This document shows positions 1 through 7,051 of a stretch of DNA of 64,000 nt, piece after piece (position 1 is the stretch's first letter; each line of letters opens with the position of its first letter). Made by a program: the position numbers and the translations under genes. Source of the stretch: Bacillota bacterium (lineage in GTDB: Bacteria > Bacillota > Bacilli > Paenibacillales > NBRC-103111); the NCBI GenBank assembly GCA_023393235.1, contig JAEWMH010000115.1, forward strand, positions 1-64,000, written 5' to 3'. The notes under the pieces are model-generated. The model searched no databases. It saw only the letters and a program-made list of their open reading frames with translations, and had not been told where the DNA came from.

Positions 1-69
1 CCGCTCGACTTGCATGTATTAGGCACGCCGCCAGCGTTCGTCCTGAGCCAGGATCAAACTCTCCATAAA
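1..69 (-). rRNA. rrs: 16S rRNA, 5' end only (partial)
   Basis: The reverse complement contains the universal bacterial 16S start (AGAGTTTGATCCTGGCTCAG) followed by the conserved GACGAACGCTGGCGGCGTGCC block. Only the first ~69 nt are present; the rest lies beyond the left edge. It is transcribed leftward, immediately after bofA, the same position as rrnA after bofA in Bacillus subtilis. The exact mature 5' end is uncertain by a few bases. Confidence 0.97.
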
Positions 70-204
70 AGTGGCCCGAAGGACCGTTATGTTAGAGCTG
101 ATTGCTCATTTGTTCAAACGTTTGGCTTCATTGTTTTGCTGCTCGTTGTTCAGTTTTCAAGGAGCTCGTTTGTTTCTTCGTCGTTCTCTTCTTCAAGAGG
201 CGAC
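70..204 (-). promoter_or_regulatory. rrn operon leader with boxA-like antitermination element
   Basis: This is the leader between the proximal rRNA promoter and 16S. On the minus strand around 151-163 it carries CTTGAAAACTGAAC, the boxA-like element common in Bacillus-type rRNA leaders and spacers. Open reading frames across this leader are not genes. Confidence 0.6.
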
Positions 205-210
205 TTTTTT

Positions 211-240
211 AATATACCACATTGCCATGCATCTTTGCAA
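211..240 (-). promoter_or_regulatory. rRNA promoter, proximal (P2-like)
   Basis: On the minus strand: -35 TTGCAA (235-240), 18-bp spacer, -10 TATATT (211-216) preceded by TGG, an extended -10. It points into the 16S gene. It is a sequence match only. Confidence 0.6.
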
Positions 241-316
241 GCATTATTTTTTAATTTCTTGCTTGCCTTGCTTTTTTGCTTTTCCGCTGCTTGGCTTGTC
301 TCAGCGGCGGAATTTG

Positions 317-346
317 ATAATAACACAGAAAACAAGTAGAATGCAA
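317..346 (-). promoter_or_regulatory. rRNA promoter, distal (P1-like)
   Basis: On the minus strand: -35 TTGCAT (341-346), 18-bp spacer, -10 TATTAT (317-322). It begins only 21 bp after the bofA stop codon. With the site at 211-240 it forms the tandem promoter pair usual for rrn operons. Confidence 0.5.
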
Positions 347-367
347 TACCTTTTTTCAAAAAAACTA

Positions 368-634
368 TTATCCGATAAGTGTCAGCTTCAAAGCAACTAA
401 TAGAGCTAGCCCCGGAACACCCAGAATCCCTATGGTGGACAGCGTATACGCATTAATCGGCACCTGGAACATATAGCGCTGCCCCACCCAGTTTACAGCA
501 TAAAGAAGAATCGCCGCGGCGATGACATGCAGGCCCAATGTCTTCAGCCAGGCGCCCGCACTGCGGTTTCGCAGCACGAGCAGCACCAGCGAAGAAAGAG
601 ATAATAGGAAAACCGCCCACCAAAGATATTCCAT
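368..634 (-). CDS. bofA: BofA, inhibitor of pro-sigma-K processing
   Basis: BofA is an 88-residue integral membrane protein that, with SpoIVFA, holds the SpoIVFB protease inactive in the forespore outer membrane until the sigma-G signal arrives. The sequence shows two hydrophobic segments (about residues 5-20 and 30-48) and a hydrophobic C-terminal third ending in GVPGLALLVALKLTLIG, typical of the family and of normal length. It lies 14 bp downstream of yaaL and directly upstream of an rRNA operon, exactly the B. subtilis order recR-yaaL-bofA-rrn. It is probably cotranscribed with yaaL. Confidence 0.92.
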   Translation of the reverse strand: MEYLWWAVFLLSLSSLVLLVLRNRSAGAWLKTLGLHVIAAAILLYAVNWVGQRYMFQVPINAYTLSTIGILGVPGLALLVALKLTLIG

Positions 635-648
635 CCTTTACCCTCCCG

Positions 649-990
649 TCAAAAACCGGCCGCCTGGCCCCCGCTTTTTTTGGCTGCTTCTTTTCCCTTG
701 CCGGTTGAGGAATGCATATGCTGAGCTTGGGTTGCCACCAATAACCCATCCTCCCACTGCATCAGCTTAGCCTGCCGCAGGAGCATAACATAGCGTTTCT
801 CTGCTGCTTCCAGAGCATAGATGGCATAATCAATCTGATCCCTCTCCACCACCCACTCCAGGCGCTGATGTGCGGTCGTCCATTCCAGGTGGGCTTTGCG
901 GATCTCCTGATGCATCCCCACCTTATCCAGAAACCTGGGCTCCTCCATCTGTTTTCGCACCTTGCCCTTCCAAATTGGAAAAAATCCCAT
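649..990 (-). CDS. yaaL: YaaL-like DUF2508 protein
   Basis: This is a small soluble protein of 113 residues, mostly predicted helix, charged, with no membrane segment. The core (FLDKVGMHQEIRKAHLEWTTA, then DYAIYALEAAEKRYVMLLRQA) fits the DUF2508/YaaL family, whose function is unknown. The position between recR and bofA supports orthology with B. subtilis yaaL. The start is set by AAAGGAGAGG a few bases upstream of the ATG. The C-terminal tail (KGKEAAKKSGGQAAGF) is longer than in the Bacillus protein and lysine-rich. A terminator after recR implies that yaaL-bofA has its own promoter, which I could not identify with confidence. Confidence 0.85.
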   Translation of the reverse strand: MGFFPIWKGKVRKQMEEPRFLDKVGMHQEIRKAHLEWTTAHQRLEWVVERDQIDYAIYALEAAEKRYVMLLRQAKLMQWEDGLLVATQAQHMHSSTGKGKEAAKKSGGQAAGF

Positions 991-1107
991 ACAAAACCTC
1001 TCCTTTCCGGTGAACCGGCATGTCCTTCTTTCTAGATATATGGCAATCTCAAGAAAGTTTAGAACCGAAACCTGTCCGAAGAGGCAATCCAGCAGCTATT
1101 TTAGCCC

Positions 1108-1137
1108 ATAAAAAAAGAAGACCCTCCAGTCTTCTTA
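1108..1137 (-). terminator. Rho-independent terminator after recR
   Basis: On the minus strand: AAGAAGAC - 6-nt loop - GTCTTCTT followed by a run of T residues. It ends the dnaX-ybaB-recR unit and separates it from yaaL-bofA. Confidence 0.85.
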
Positions 1138-1164
1138 AATTCACTTCATCAAAACCGTATCCCG

Positions 1165-1761
1165 CTACAGCTCCCGGCGTCCTTCCAGAGCTTTGGTCAA
1201 CGTCACTTCGTCAGCGTACTCCAGGTCTCCACCTACCGGCAGCCCGTGGGCAATCCGTGTTACCTTAATCCCGAAGGGACGGACCAGCCGCGATAGATAC
1301 ATCGCCGTAGCCTCTCCCTCAATATTGGGATTGGTAGCGAGGATCAGCTCCTGCACCTTATCGTCACCCAGACGCTTCAGAAGCTCGGCAATATAGATAT
1401 CATCCGGCCCGATTCCCTCCATGGGGGAAATCGCCCCGTGCAGCACGTGGTAATAACCGTGGAATTCCTTGGTGCGCTCCATAGCCACCAGGTCCTTGGA
1501 TTCCTGGACTACACAAATCACAGAGCCGTCCCGGGTTTTGTCTTGACAGATCCGGCACGGGTCCACATCCGTTATATTGCAGCAGGAGGAACAATAATGG
1601 AGGTTGCGCTTTACATTCACCAGCGCCTTGGCAAATTCCAGGACCTCCTCCTCCTTCATATTCAATACAAAGAAGGCCAGGCGTCCGGCCGTTTTGGGGC
1701 CGATACCCGGAAGGCGGGTAAAAGAGTCAATCAGTTTCGCTAATGGTTCCGGGTAAAACAA
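1165..1761 (-). CDS. recR: Recombination mediator RecR
   Basis: RecR acts with RecO to load RecA on SSB-coated single-stranded DNA at gaps. The sequence shows the helix-hairpin-helix start (YPEPLAKLIDSFTRLPGIG), the four-Cys zinc finger (CSSCCNITDVDPCRIC) and a Toprim domain beginning VVQESKDLVAMERT. I set the start at TTG 1761, not at the upstream in-frame TTG 1800. AGAAGGGG lies 8 nt before TTG 1761, the protein then begins at the conserved FYPEPL, and its length becomes 198 residues, the family standard. It follows ybaB by 61 bp in the dnaX-ybaB-recR operon found in most Bacilli. Confidence 0.95.
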   Translation of the reverse strand: MFYPEPLAKLIDSFTRLPGIGPKTAGRLAFFVLNMKEEEVLEFAKALVNVKRNLHYCSSCCNITDVDPCRICQDKTRDGSVICVVQESKDLVAMERTKEFHGYYHVLHGAISPMEGIGPDDIYIAELLKRLGDDKVQELILATNPNIEGEATAMYLSRLVRPFGIKVTRIAHGLPVGGDLEYADEVTLTKALEGRREL

Positions 1762-1822
1762 GCCAGCAGCCCCTTCTTTTATTAAAATGGCCCTGCACAA
1801 TCAGCAATGCGCAGGAAATTTG

Positions 1823-2131
1823 TTAGAACAAACCAGGGATCTTCATGCCGCCGGTGAACTTACCCATATCCTTGTTGGCCAGCTCGTCGGCTTGGTTCAA
1901 TGCGTCATTCACGGCAGTCAGGACCAGATCCTGCAGCATTTCCACATCCTCCGGATCAACGGCCTCCGGCTTAATAGCGATGGAAACTATCTTCTTGTGC
2001 CCGTTGGCTACTACCGTCACAACTCCGCCGGCAGTACCCTCCACCGTTTTGGAGCCAGGCTCTTCCTGAGCCTTCATCATTTGCTCCTGCATTTTTTTTA
2101 CTTGCTTCATCATTTGGTTCATGTTATTCAT
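1823..2131 (-). CDS. ybaB: YbaB/EbfC nucleoid-associated protein
   Basis: This is a 102-residue dimeric DNA-binding protein of the YbaB/EbfC family, which coats the nucleoid and is almost always encoded between dnaX and recR. It opens with a Met/Gln-rich helix (MNNMNQMMKQVKKMQEQMMKA), followed by the beta-sheet core with VEGTAGGVVTVVANG and the PEDVEMLQDLVLTAVNDAL helix, and ends GGMKIPGLF, the usual C-terminus. The ATG at 2131 is chosen over an upstream in-frame start because AAAGGAG lies 8 nt before it and the family begins at this Met-rich helix. Confidence 0.94.
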   Translation of the reverse strand: MNNMNQMMKQVKKMQEQMMKAQEEPGSKTVEGTAGGVVTVVANGHKKIVSIAIKPEAVDPEDVEMLQDLVLTAVNDALNQADELANKDMGKFTGGMKIPGLF

Positions 2132-2244
2132 TGTTATCGCTCCTTTATACAAATAGGTCGTTGATGGATTCTCAAACGGGGGCTCCCCCAAAAGTAATCG
2201 GAATAAGCTTCGAAGCCTGTCTTTACTTCTGGAGGATGATCATG

Positions 2245-4008
2245 TCAGTCTTCCCGGATATGGACAAGGTCCTCGCCGAACAGCTTAACCGCCTCCTGCA
2301 CCCATTCGCCTTCTGCCGGCTGTGAGTGCTCCTGCTCCAGCTTCAGCTCCTCCGGCTGCGCCTGTCCGGCGCCTGAGGATTCGGCATCCTTCCACTCATT
2401 CATCATTACCGTAGCCAACCGTGCCGGCTGGCCAAGCACCTGGCCGAGCACCTGTTCAATCACCTGCTTGTTGGCAGGTTTTTCGGTGGTTTCCCGGTGC
2501 ATCGGGCTTTTGAAGGCAACCAGCACCTGATCGTCCTGACAGGCCACGGGCTCTCCGTCCACCAGCCAGGCGTGAACCGTGATGCGCGCTTCCTTCACCC
2601 CGGCCAGCACCTGGCTCCACTTGGCTGCAACCTGCTTGAAGAAGGAGGATTGCCCCTCCTTCAAGAAGCCGTCCAGCTTAATGGTTGACCTGCGGACCGC
2701 AGGGGCGGAGGCACGTCCTCCAGGAGCCTGGCCGGCAGGACGGTTCGCCGCGGGCAGGGTGTTGGCGGCCGCAGGAGGATTCCGCATGAGTCCGGCCAGC
2801 TGCTCCTCCAGTTGGCCGATCCGCCGTTTCAAGAGCTGAAGCTCCTCTTGGCCGACCGATCCGGCAGCTCCCGCCGCAGTAACCGGCGGCAATTCTGCCT
2901 GACGGGTTGAGGCTTCCCCGGCCGAGGCCAAGGTGCACAGCTTCAGCACCGCCACCTCAAACAGCGTTTGCGGCTGGGTGGAATATTTCATTTCGTTCTG
3001 GAAGTGGTTCAGCACTTCCATAATGGCAAACAGGCGGTCTGCAGAGAAAGTCTCCGCCATGGCCTTAAACCTGGGAATATCCAGCACCCGTTCCGTCACG
3101 GTTTGGGAGCCGGGAACCATTTTGATCATCAGAATATCGCGGAAATAAAGCAGCAGATTCTCCATGCAGCGGTCTGCGCTTTTGCCTTCCTGCATCAGTT
3201 GGCTGATCCAGTTAAGCGCCTGGCCGCTGTCTCCTTCGCGGATATGGGCGGCCAGTTCAGCGAAGCGCTCGCCCGCAATCCCTCCTGTCATGGCAACCGC
3301 ATCGTCGTAGCTGATGGTGTTGCCCGTGAAGGAGATGATCTGATCCAACAGGCTCAGCGCGTCCCGCATGCCCCCCTCGGACAGACGGGCAATGTATTGG
3401 GCGGCCTCCAGTTGGAGATCCACACCCTCCTCGCGGCATACCTCAAGGAGACGCCCTACCTCTTCCTCCAGCGGGATCCGCCGGAAATCAAAGCGCTGGC
3501 ACCGGGAAATAATCGTCGCCGGAATACGGTGCGGTTCGGTGGTCGCCAGGATGAACATCACGTTGGGAGGCGGCTCCTCCAGTGTTTTGAGGAGAGCGTT
3601 GAAGGCCTCCGTGGTGAGCATATGGACCTCGTCAATGATATATACCTTATGCCGGACTTCGGTGTAGGCAAAAATCATTTTATCCCGGAGATTGCGGATC
3701 TCATCGATCCCCCGGTTGGAGGCGGCGTCAATTTCCAGGACCCCGATTTCTGAACCTTCCGTTATCGCCAGGCAGGAGGGGCAAGTATTACACGGCTCCT
3801 CGCCGGGACCCTGGCGGCAGTTGACAGCTTTGGCCAGCAGCTTGGCAATGGTGGTTTTGCCTGTGCCGCGGGGGCCATTGAATAAATAAGCGTGGGAGAG
3901 TCTGCCCTCTTTCAGCGAATTCTGCAGAGTACGGATAATATGCTGCTGTCCCACCACATCCCCGAAAAGCTGGGGCCTCCACGTGCGGTACAACGCTTTA
4001 TGAGCCAT
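2245..4008 (-). CDS. dnaX: DNA polymerase III subunit tau/gamma
   Basis: DnaX is the clamp-loader ATPase and replisome organiser. The 587-residue protein has the N-terminal AAA+ module with Walker A GPRGTGKT (about 45-52), a four-Cys zinc site (C-x8-C-x2-C-x2-C), Walker B IIDEVHML, sensor 1 and the SRC arginine-finger motif (SRCQRFDFRR). A collar domain and a Pro/Ala-rich linker follow, then a C-terminal tau-type domain. AGAGGAAATC precedes the ATG. It is first in the dnaX-ybaB-recR operon; ybaB follows after about 110 bp. I see no A-run that would indicate programmed frameshifting to gamma, as is usual in Firmicutes. Confidence 0.97.
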   Translation of the reverse strand: MAHKALYRTWRPQLFGDVVGQQHIIRTLQNSLKEGRLSHAYLFNGPRGTGKTTIAKLLAKAVNCRQGPGEEPCNTCPSCLAITEGSEIGVLEIDAASNRGIDEIRNLRDKMIFAYTEVRHKVYIIDEVHMLTTEAFNALLKTLEEPPPNVMFILATTEPHRIPATIISRCQRFDFRRIPLEEEVGRLLEVCREEGVDLQLEAAQYIARLSEGGMRDALSLLDQIISFTGNTISYDDAVAMTGGIAGERFAELAAHIREGDSGQALNWISQLMQEGKSADRCMENLLLYFRDILMIKMVPGSQTVTERVLDIPRFKAMAETFSADRLFAIMEVLNHFQNEMKYSTQPQTLFEVAVLKLCTLASAGEASTRQAELPPVTAAGAAGSVGQEELQLLKRRIGQLEEQLAGLMRNPPAAANTLPAANRPAGQAPGGRASAPAVRRSTIKLDGFLKEGQSSFFKQVAAKWSQVLAGVKEARITVHAWLVDGEPVACQDDQVLVAFKSPMHRETTEKPANKQVIEQVLGQVLGQPARLATVMMNEWKDAESSGAGQAQPEELKLEQEHSQPAEGEWVQEAVKLFGEDLVHIRED

Positions 4009-4236
4009 GATTTCCTCTCCGTTTCCGTAAGCGGCTCCGGTTCTTCAGACAACCGGGCCCCGCAGTCATTCGTTTCAACATTATATCACAGGAGACGCCT
4101 CTTCTTCCAGAAAGCATCCGCCAATGGCCGGTTTCCCTCTATGCCAAAGAAGGCCGGCTCCTCATACTGGCAGCCAGCCTCCCTTTTGAAGAAGAGATAA
4201 TGCTTACAATTATGTATTCCATCAAATCTTACATAT

Positions 4237-5646
4237 CTATGGTATAGGTATACTGACCGTAAAGGTGGTGCCGAAGCCTTTGGAGGATACACGGATAATT
4301 CCGCCGATATCATGGATAATGCGCTGGCAGACGGATAACCCGAGACCAGTCCCCGTAGGTTTGGTGGTAAAGAACGGATCGAAGATTTTGTCCACAACAA
4401 AATGGGGGATACCCGGGCCGGTATCATGGATGTCGATGTGCAGCTTATTCTCCTGCTGATCCCTTTTCACCTGAACAGTCAAGACACCTTCCCCTGACAT
4501 GGCTTCAATCCCGTTTTTGCTGATATTCAAAAAAACCTGCTTCAGCATCTCCCGGTCCGCGATCACACGGGGAAGCTCCTCTGTCACAATCTGCTGCACA
4601 GTAATGTTGTGGAGGGTAGCCTCGCTATGGATAATCGGCATGATCTCCTTCAGCACCAACGGAATATCCACCAGCTCGTAGTTGACGTTTTTGCGCTTGC
4701 CCAGCAGCAGAAATTCATTCACCAGCTCATTGATCCGGTCGATCTCCATCAGCATAATCTCGGTGTAGCTTTTTTCCTTGTCCATCTCCCGCTCCACGAA
4801 GGTATTGCGGAACATCTGCAGGAACCCTTTGATGGATGTCAGCGGATTGCGGATCTCGTGGGCTGTACCCGCTGCAATCTGGCCGATCATGGAGAGCCGG
4901 TCGTTGCGCTGCACCTGCTCCTCCAAGGAGCGCAGGTTGGTCACATCCTTGAAGGTCACGTATCCGCCCTGAACACCTCCAGCGTGATCCCGCAGAATAT
5001 TGGAATCCACCAGAAGCTCATAACGTTCGTTGTTGTTAGTCCAAGACAAGGCATGATTGCGGTACAGCACCCCCTCGAAGATGCCCTTCGGCATGGGCTG
5101 ATGATCCTCCGGAAGCTCGCGGAACATATCCGACAAGGGTTTGTTGATGACCTTTCCCCGTTCAATACCGAATATCCGGCAGGCCATGTCGCTGATGTCG
5201 ATGAGCTTGTAATCCGTATCAAACAACAGCACACCCAGGTTGATATCCTGCAGGAGGGTCCCGGCAAACTGCTGCAGCAAATTCAAATCCTCGCCGGGTT
5301 TCAAATCATGCAGGTGCAGCATGGTGTATTCCTCTCCGTTCGGTCTCTTGAATCTCCCCTGGTAGTACCGGCTCGATATCATCCTCCCCGCATAATCCCG
5401 AAGCAGAAGCAGCTGGCTATGGTCATAGTCGCGGCCTTCCGGCAGGAACGTTTTTTCCATAAAGCTGCTGACGTCCTCCCCAAGGATCTGGTTCTGTGTA
5501 TACCCCGTCAGCTCAAGGAATACCCGGTTGCAGCAGTACAGGCAGTTATTTCCGTCAATTACGGCTACGGCATGCTTATACAATTGATCTAAGTAATACT
5601 GGATTTTCTCCTCTGATATGGCATAGTAAATCAAGGCCTCTTGCAT
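4237..5646 (-). CDS. Soluble PAS-domain sensor histidine kinase (candidate sporulation phosphorelay kinase)
   Basis: The 469-residue protein has no membrane segment. It has a PAS domain (about residues 20-115), a second PAS (about 125-235), a dimerisation/phosphoacceptor domain with the H-box AAGTAHEIRNPLTSIKG (His263), then an HATPase domain with N-box NISKNGIEAM, G1 box DTGPGIP and G2 box GTGLGLSV. The ATG at 5646 is preferred over the GTG at 5658, which directly abuts its own ribosome site (AGGGGGG). No response regulator is adjacent, as for KinA-E kinases that feed Spo0F; spo0F is 10 kb away in the same window. Phosphorelay input is an inference from architecture. It lies between the SRP RNA and dnaX. 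Confidence 0.85.
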   Translation of the reverse strand: MQEALIYYAISEEKIQYYLDQLYKHAVAVIDGNNCLYCCNRVFLELTGYTQNQILGEDVSSFMEKTFLPEGRDYDHSQLLLLRDYAGRMISSRYYQGRFKRPNGEEYTMLHLHDLKPGEDLNLLQQFAGTLLQDINLGVLLFDTDYKLIDISDMACRIFGIERGKVINKPLSDMFRELPEDHQPMPKGIFEGVLYRNHALSWTNNNERYELLVDSNILRDHAGGVQGGYVTFKDVTNLRSLEEQVQRNDRLSMIGQIAAGTAHEIRNPLTSIKGFLQMFRNTFVEREMDKEKSYTEIMLMEIDRINELVNEFLLLGKRKNVNYELVDIPLVLKEIMPIIHSEATLHNITVQQIVTEELPRVIADREMLKQVFLNISKNGIEAMSGEGVLTVQVKRDQQENKLHIDIHDTGPGIPHFVVDKIFDPFFTTKPTGTGLGLSVCQRIIHDIGGIIRVSSKGFGTTFTVSIPIP

Positions 5647-5788
5647 AAGATCGTACACCCCCCTGCTATATGGACAGCAGCTAAGCCAAATTCATCACGT
5701 TCGGAGATTAACAATTTATAGAGTTCTCCTAATAATGACAATTTCCTCCTATTGGCAATAAAATTTTAGAAAGTCCTGATTAAGTAAC

Positions 5789-5814
5789 AAAAAAAGCACT
5801 CCGGAAGGAGTGCT
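5789..5814 (-). terminator. Rho-independent terminator of the SRP RNA gene
   Basis: On the minus strand a perfect 8-bp stem AGCACTCC/GGAGTGCT with a TTCC loop is followed by seven T residues. It lies about 25 nt after the SRP RNA 3' end. Confidence 0.9.
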
Positions 5815-5838
5815 CATGATGGCTGAATATATAAATAA

Positions 5839-6108
5839 GAACCGTGCACCTGTCCTCGGGCAGGCAATCCGGGCGGAACATCTGTCGTTGGCTCGGGCTA
5901 GGCTACCCTCCGGCACATGGACCCTCTTGCTTACGGCTGCTTCCTTCCGGACCTGACCGGGTTCACAAGTATCCATTGCGGAGGACCCGGCCGTCAACAC
6001 TACGTGCAGACGTCAGACCCCACATTACAAGACCTCAAAACAGGAATTCAACCCCGCTGTAGCGGACTGCGGGTTACAGGGCACCGCTACCTCCCCGTCT
6101 AGCACGGT
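5839..6108 (-). ncRNA. ffs: Signal recognition particle RNA, large Bacillus type (scRNA/6S-L)
   Basis: The minus strand contains the invariant SRP S-domain apical sequence GTCAGGTCCGGAAGGAAGCA with its flanking helix. It also has the Alu-domain start GACGGGGAGGTAGCGGTGCC near the 5' end. The 5' CCGTGC and 3' GTGCACGG ends pair to close helix 5. At about 270 nt it is the long form with an Alu domain found in Bacillus and relatives, not the short 4.5S form. It has its own promoter (6116-6144) and terminator (5789-5814). It scaffolds Ffh for cotranslational targeting to the membrane. Confidence 0.96.
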
Positions 6109-6115
6109 ATTGATA

Positions 6116-6144
6116 AGTATAGCGGATTCGCGGGATGAACGCAA
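6116..6144 (-). promoter_or_regulatory. Sigma-A promoter of the SRP RNA
   Basis: On the minus strand: -35 TTGCGT (6139-6144), 17-bp spacer, -10 TATACT (6116-6121). Initiation about 7 nt downstream coincides with the predicted RNA 5' end near 6108. Confidence 0.8.
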
Positions 6145-6169
6145 CTGTCCGCAGAAATTGGCTGTTTTA

Positions 6170-6565
6170 CTAGAAAACATGATTCTTTTCCACAGATACC
6201 CTGACCTCATACTGGGGAAGCAAACGCTCCAGCAGCTCTTGGGCGCTCTTGCGGATTTGCATCGATTCTTCTATATCCAACTCCTTGCCCAGGTGGAGTG
6301 TAATATATGCTGTCAGTCCGTTGAACAGCACCGATGAGTCGATTACCCCAGGGATACGGGTAATGGCTTCTTTTAAGGTTTTGGCATCCGAGGCGTAGGT
6401 GCCGGTGGGCAAGGAAAGAGCAGAACCGGCGGACGCAGCGTCAACGGGAGCAGCACCGCGGCTGTAAATCCTGACATCCTCCGCTCCGGAGCCGGCACCA
6501 CAAGCGGTTAACCATCCGGCAGCCAAGAGACTACAGCAGAAGGCAGGTAATAGTCGTTTCAACAT
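6170..6565 (-). CDS. YhcN/YlaJ-type sporulation lipoprotein
   Basis: This is a 131-residue lipoprotein with a short signal peptide ending in the lipobox WLTAC (Cys22). After a low-complexity stretch, the body has a YhcN/YlaJ-like small alpha/beta fold: ASDAKTLKEAITRIPGVIDSSVLFNGLTAYITLHL, then a helix with IRKSAQELLERLLPQYEVRVS. Family members are usually forespore-expressed inner-membrane lipoproteins, some involved in germination; the assignment rests on domain resemblance. It follows rpmE by about 80 bp, and its Shine-Dalgarno GGAGGTG is inside the 3' arm of a strong hairpin (see 6566-6606). It therefore probably needs its own control rather than simple read-through from rpmE. Confidence 0.8.
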   Translation of the reverse strand: MLKRLLPAFCCSLLAAGWLTACGAGSGAEDVRIYSRGAAPVDAASAGSALSLPTGTYASDAKTLKEAITRIPGVIDSSVLFNGLTAYITLHLGKELDIEESMQIRKSAQELLERLLPQYEVRVSVEKNHVF

Positions 6566-6606
6566 AAAAACACCTCCACAGGGCTTAGGGTAGCCCCGGG
6601 AGGTGT
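6566..6606 (-). terminator. rpmE terminator hairpin that also contains the next gene's ribosome binding site
   Basis: On the minus strand, arms ACACCTCC (6599-6606) and GGAGGTGT (6570-6577) form a perfect 8-bp stem, extended inside by GGGCT/AGCCC, followed by five T residues. It looks like an intrinsic terminator for rpmE. The 3' arm is also the Shine-Dalgarno of the lipoprotein whose ATG (6565-6563) follows immediately after the T run. Confidence 0.75.
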
Positions 6607-6643
6607 GCTTATTCGTTCCAACCGCAGGTAAAAAGCGGAAGGC

Positions 6644-6847
6644 TTAGATACCGTATTTCTTTTTGAACTTATCTACGCGTCCGCCAACGTCGATAAACTT
6701 CTGCTTGCCGGTGTAGAAAGGATGGCAGTTGGAGCAGATTTCGACGCGAAGGTTTTGCTTCACGGAGCCGGATTCGAAGGTGTTACCGCATGCGCAGGTC
6801 ACCGTGGCTGCATAATACTTCGGATGAATCGCTTCTTTCATGTTCAT
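6644..6847 (-). CDS. rpmE: 50S ribosomal protein L31, zinc-binding form
   Basis: This is a 67-residue L31 of the large-subunit central protuberance and bridge B1. It begins MKEAIHPKYYAATVTCACGNTFESGS and ends KFKKKYGI. It carries the C+ zinc motif: Cys-x-Cys in TCACG and Cys-x2-Cys in CSNC. This marks the zinc-containing paralogue rather than the Zur-regulated C- form. AGAGGTG precedes the start; two Met codons (MNM) allow a 2-residue ambiguity. Its neighbour in the ancestral order is rho, now separated by an MFS/TetR pair and a radical SAM gene. Confidence 0.97.
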   Translation of the reverse strand: MNMKEAIHPKYYAATVTCACGNTFESGSVKQNLRVEICSNCHPFYTGKQKFIDVGGRVDKFKKKYGI

Positions 6848-6862
6848 TCACCTCTTTCTGCC

Positions 6863-6896
6863 CTGGTTCCTCATAAGGGGAGTGTCCACGAACCAG
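6863..6896 (-). promoter_or_regulatory. rpmE 5' leader hairpin (candidate L31 autoregulatory leader)
   Basis: A 7-bp stem CTGGTTC/GAACCAG (6863-6869 with 6890-6896) lies in the short leader just upstream of the rpmE Shine-Dalgarno. Many Firmicutes have a structured L31 leader that binds the protein product; assignment here is inference. Confidence 0.5.
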
Positions 6897-6918
6897 AGTT
6901 AAATTGACACATAGCGGT

Positions 6919-6948
6919 ATTGTAGCATAGTCCCATTTGGGAAAGCAA
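6919..6948 (-). promoter_or_regulatory. rpmE: Candidate rpmE promoter
   Basis: On the minus strand: -35 TTGCTT (6943-6948), 18-bp spacer, -10 TACAAT (6919-6924), giving a leader of about 65 nt that contains the 6863-6896 hairpin. Confidence 0.6.
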
Positions 6949-6991
6949 TACTTTTCGCGGACAAGCCTGTGGACACATAAAAATAATTATT

Positions 6992-7020
6992 TTGACAGTA
7001 ACTTTCATTTGATATAGTAT
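6992..7020 (+). promoter_or_regulatory. Sigma-A promoter of the MFS exporter gene
   Basis: -35 TTGACA (6992-6997), 17-bp spacer, -10 TAGTAT (7015-7020). Transcription would start near 7027, which rules out the upstream in-frame start at 7019 for the MFS gene. Confidence 0.7.
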
Positions 7021-7051
7021 GTCATTATTAAAACTGAAAGGGATGGTACAA

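Noticed and set aside
150..359. 69-codon minus-strand frame before 16S rRNA
   Set aside because: It overlaps the tandem rRNA promoters and leader.
4609..5592. 327-codon plus-strand frame opposite the sensor kinase
   Set aside because: Shadow of the kinase; no start signal and no recognisable domain.
7019..7051. Upstream start for the MFS exporter
   Set aside because: It lies within the predicted -10 and before the transcription start; the ATG at 7052 has the ribosome site.
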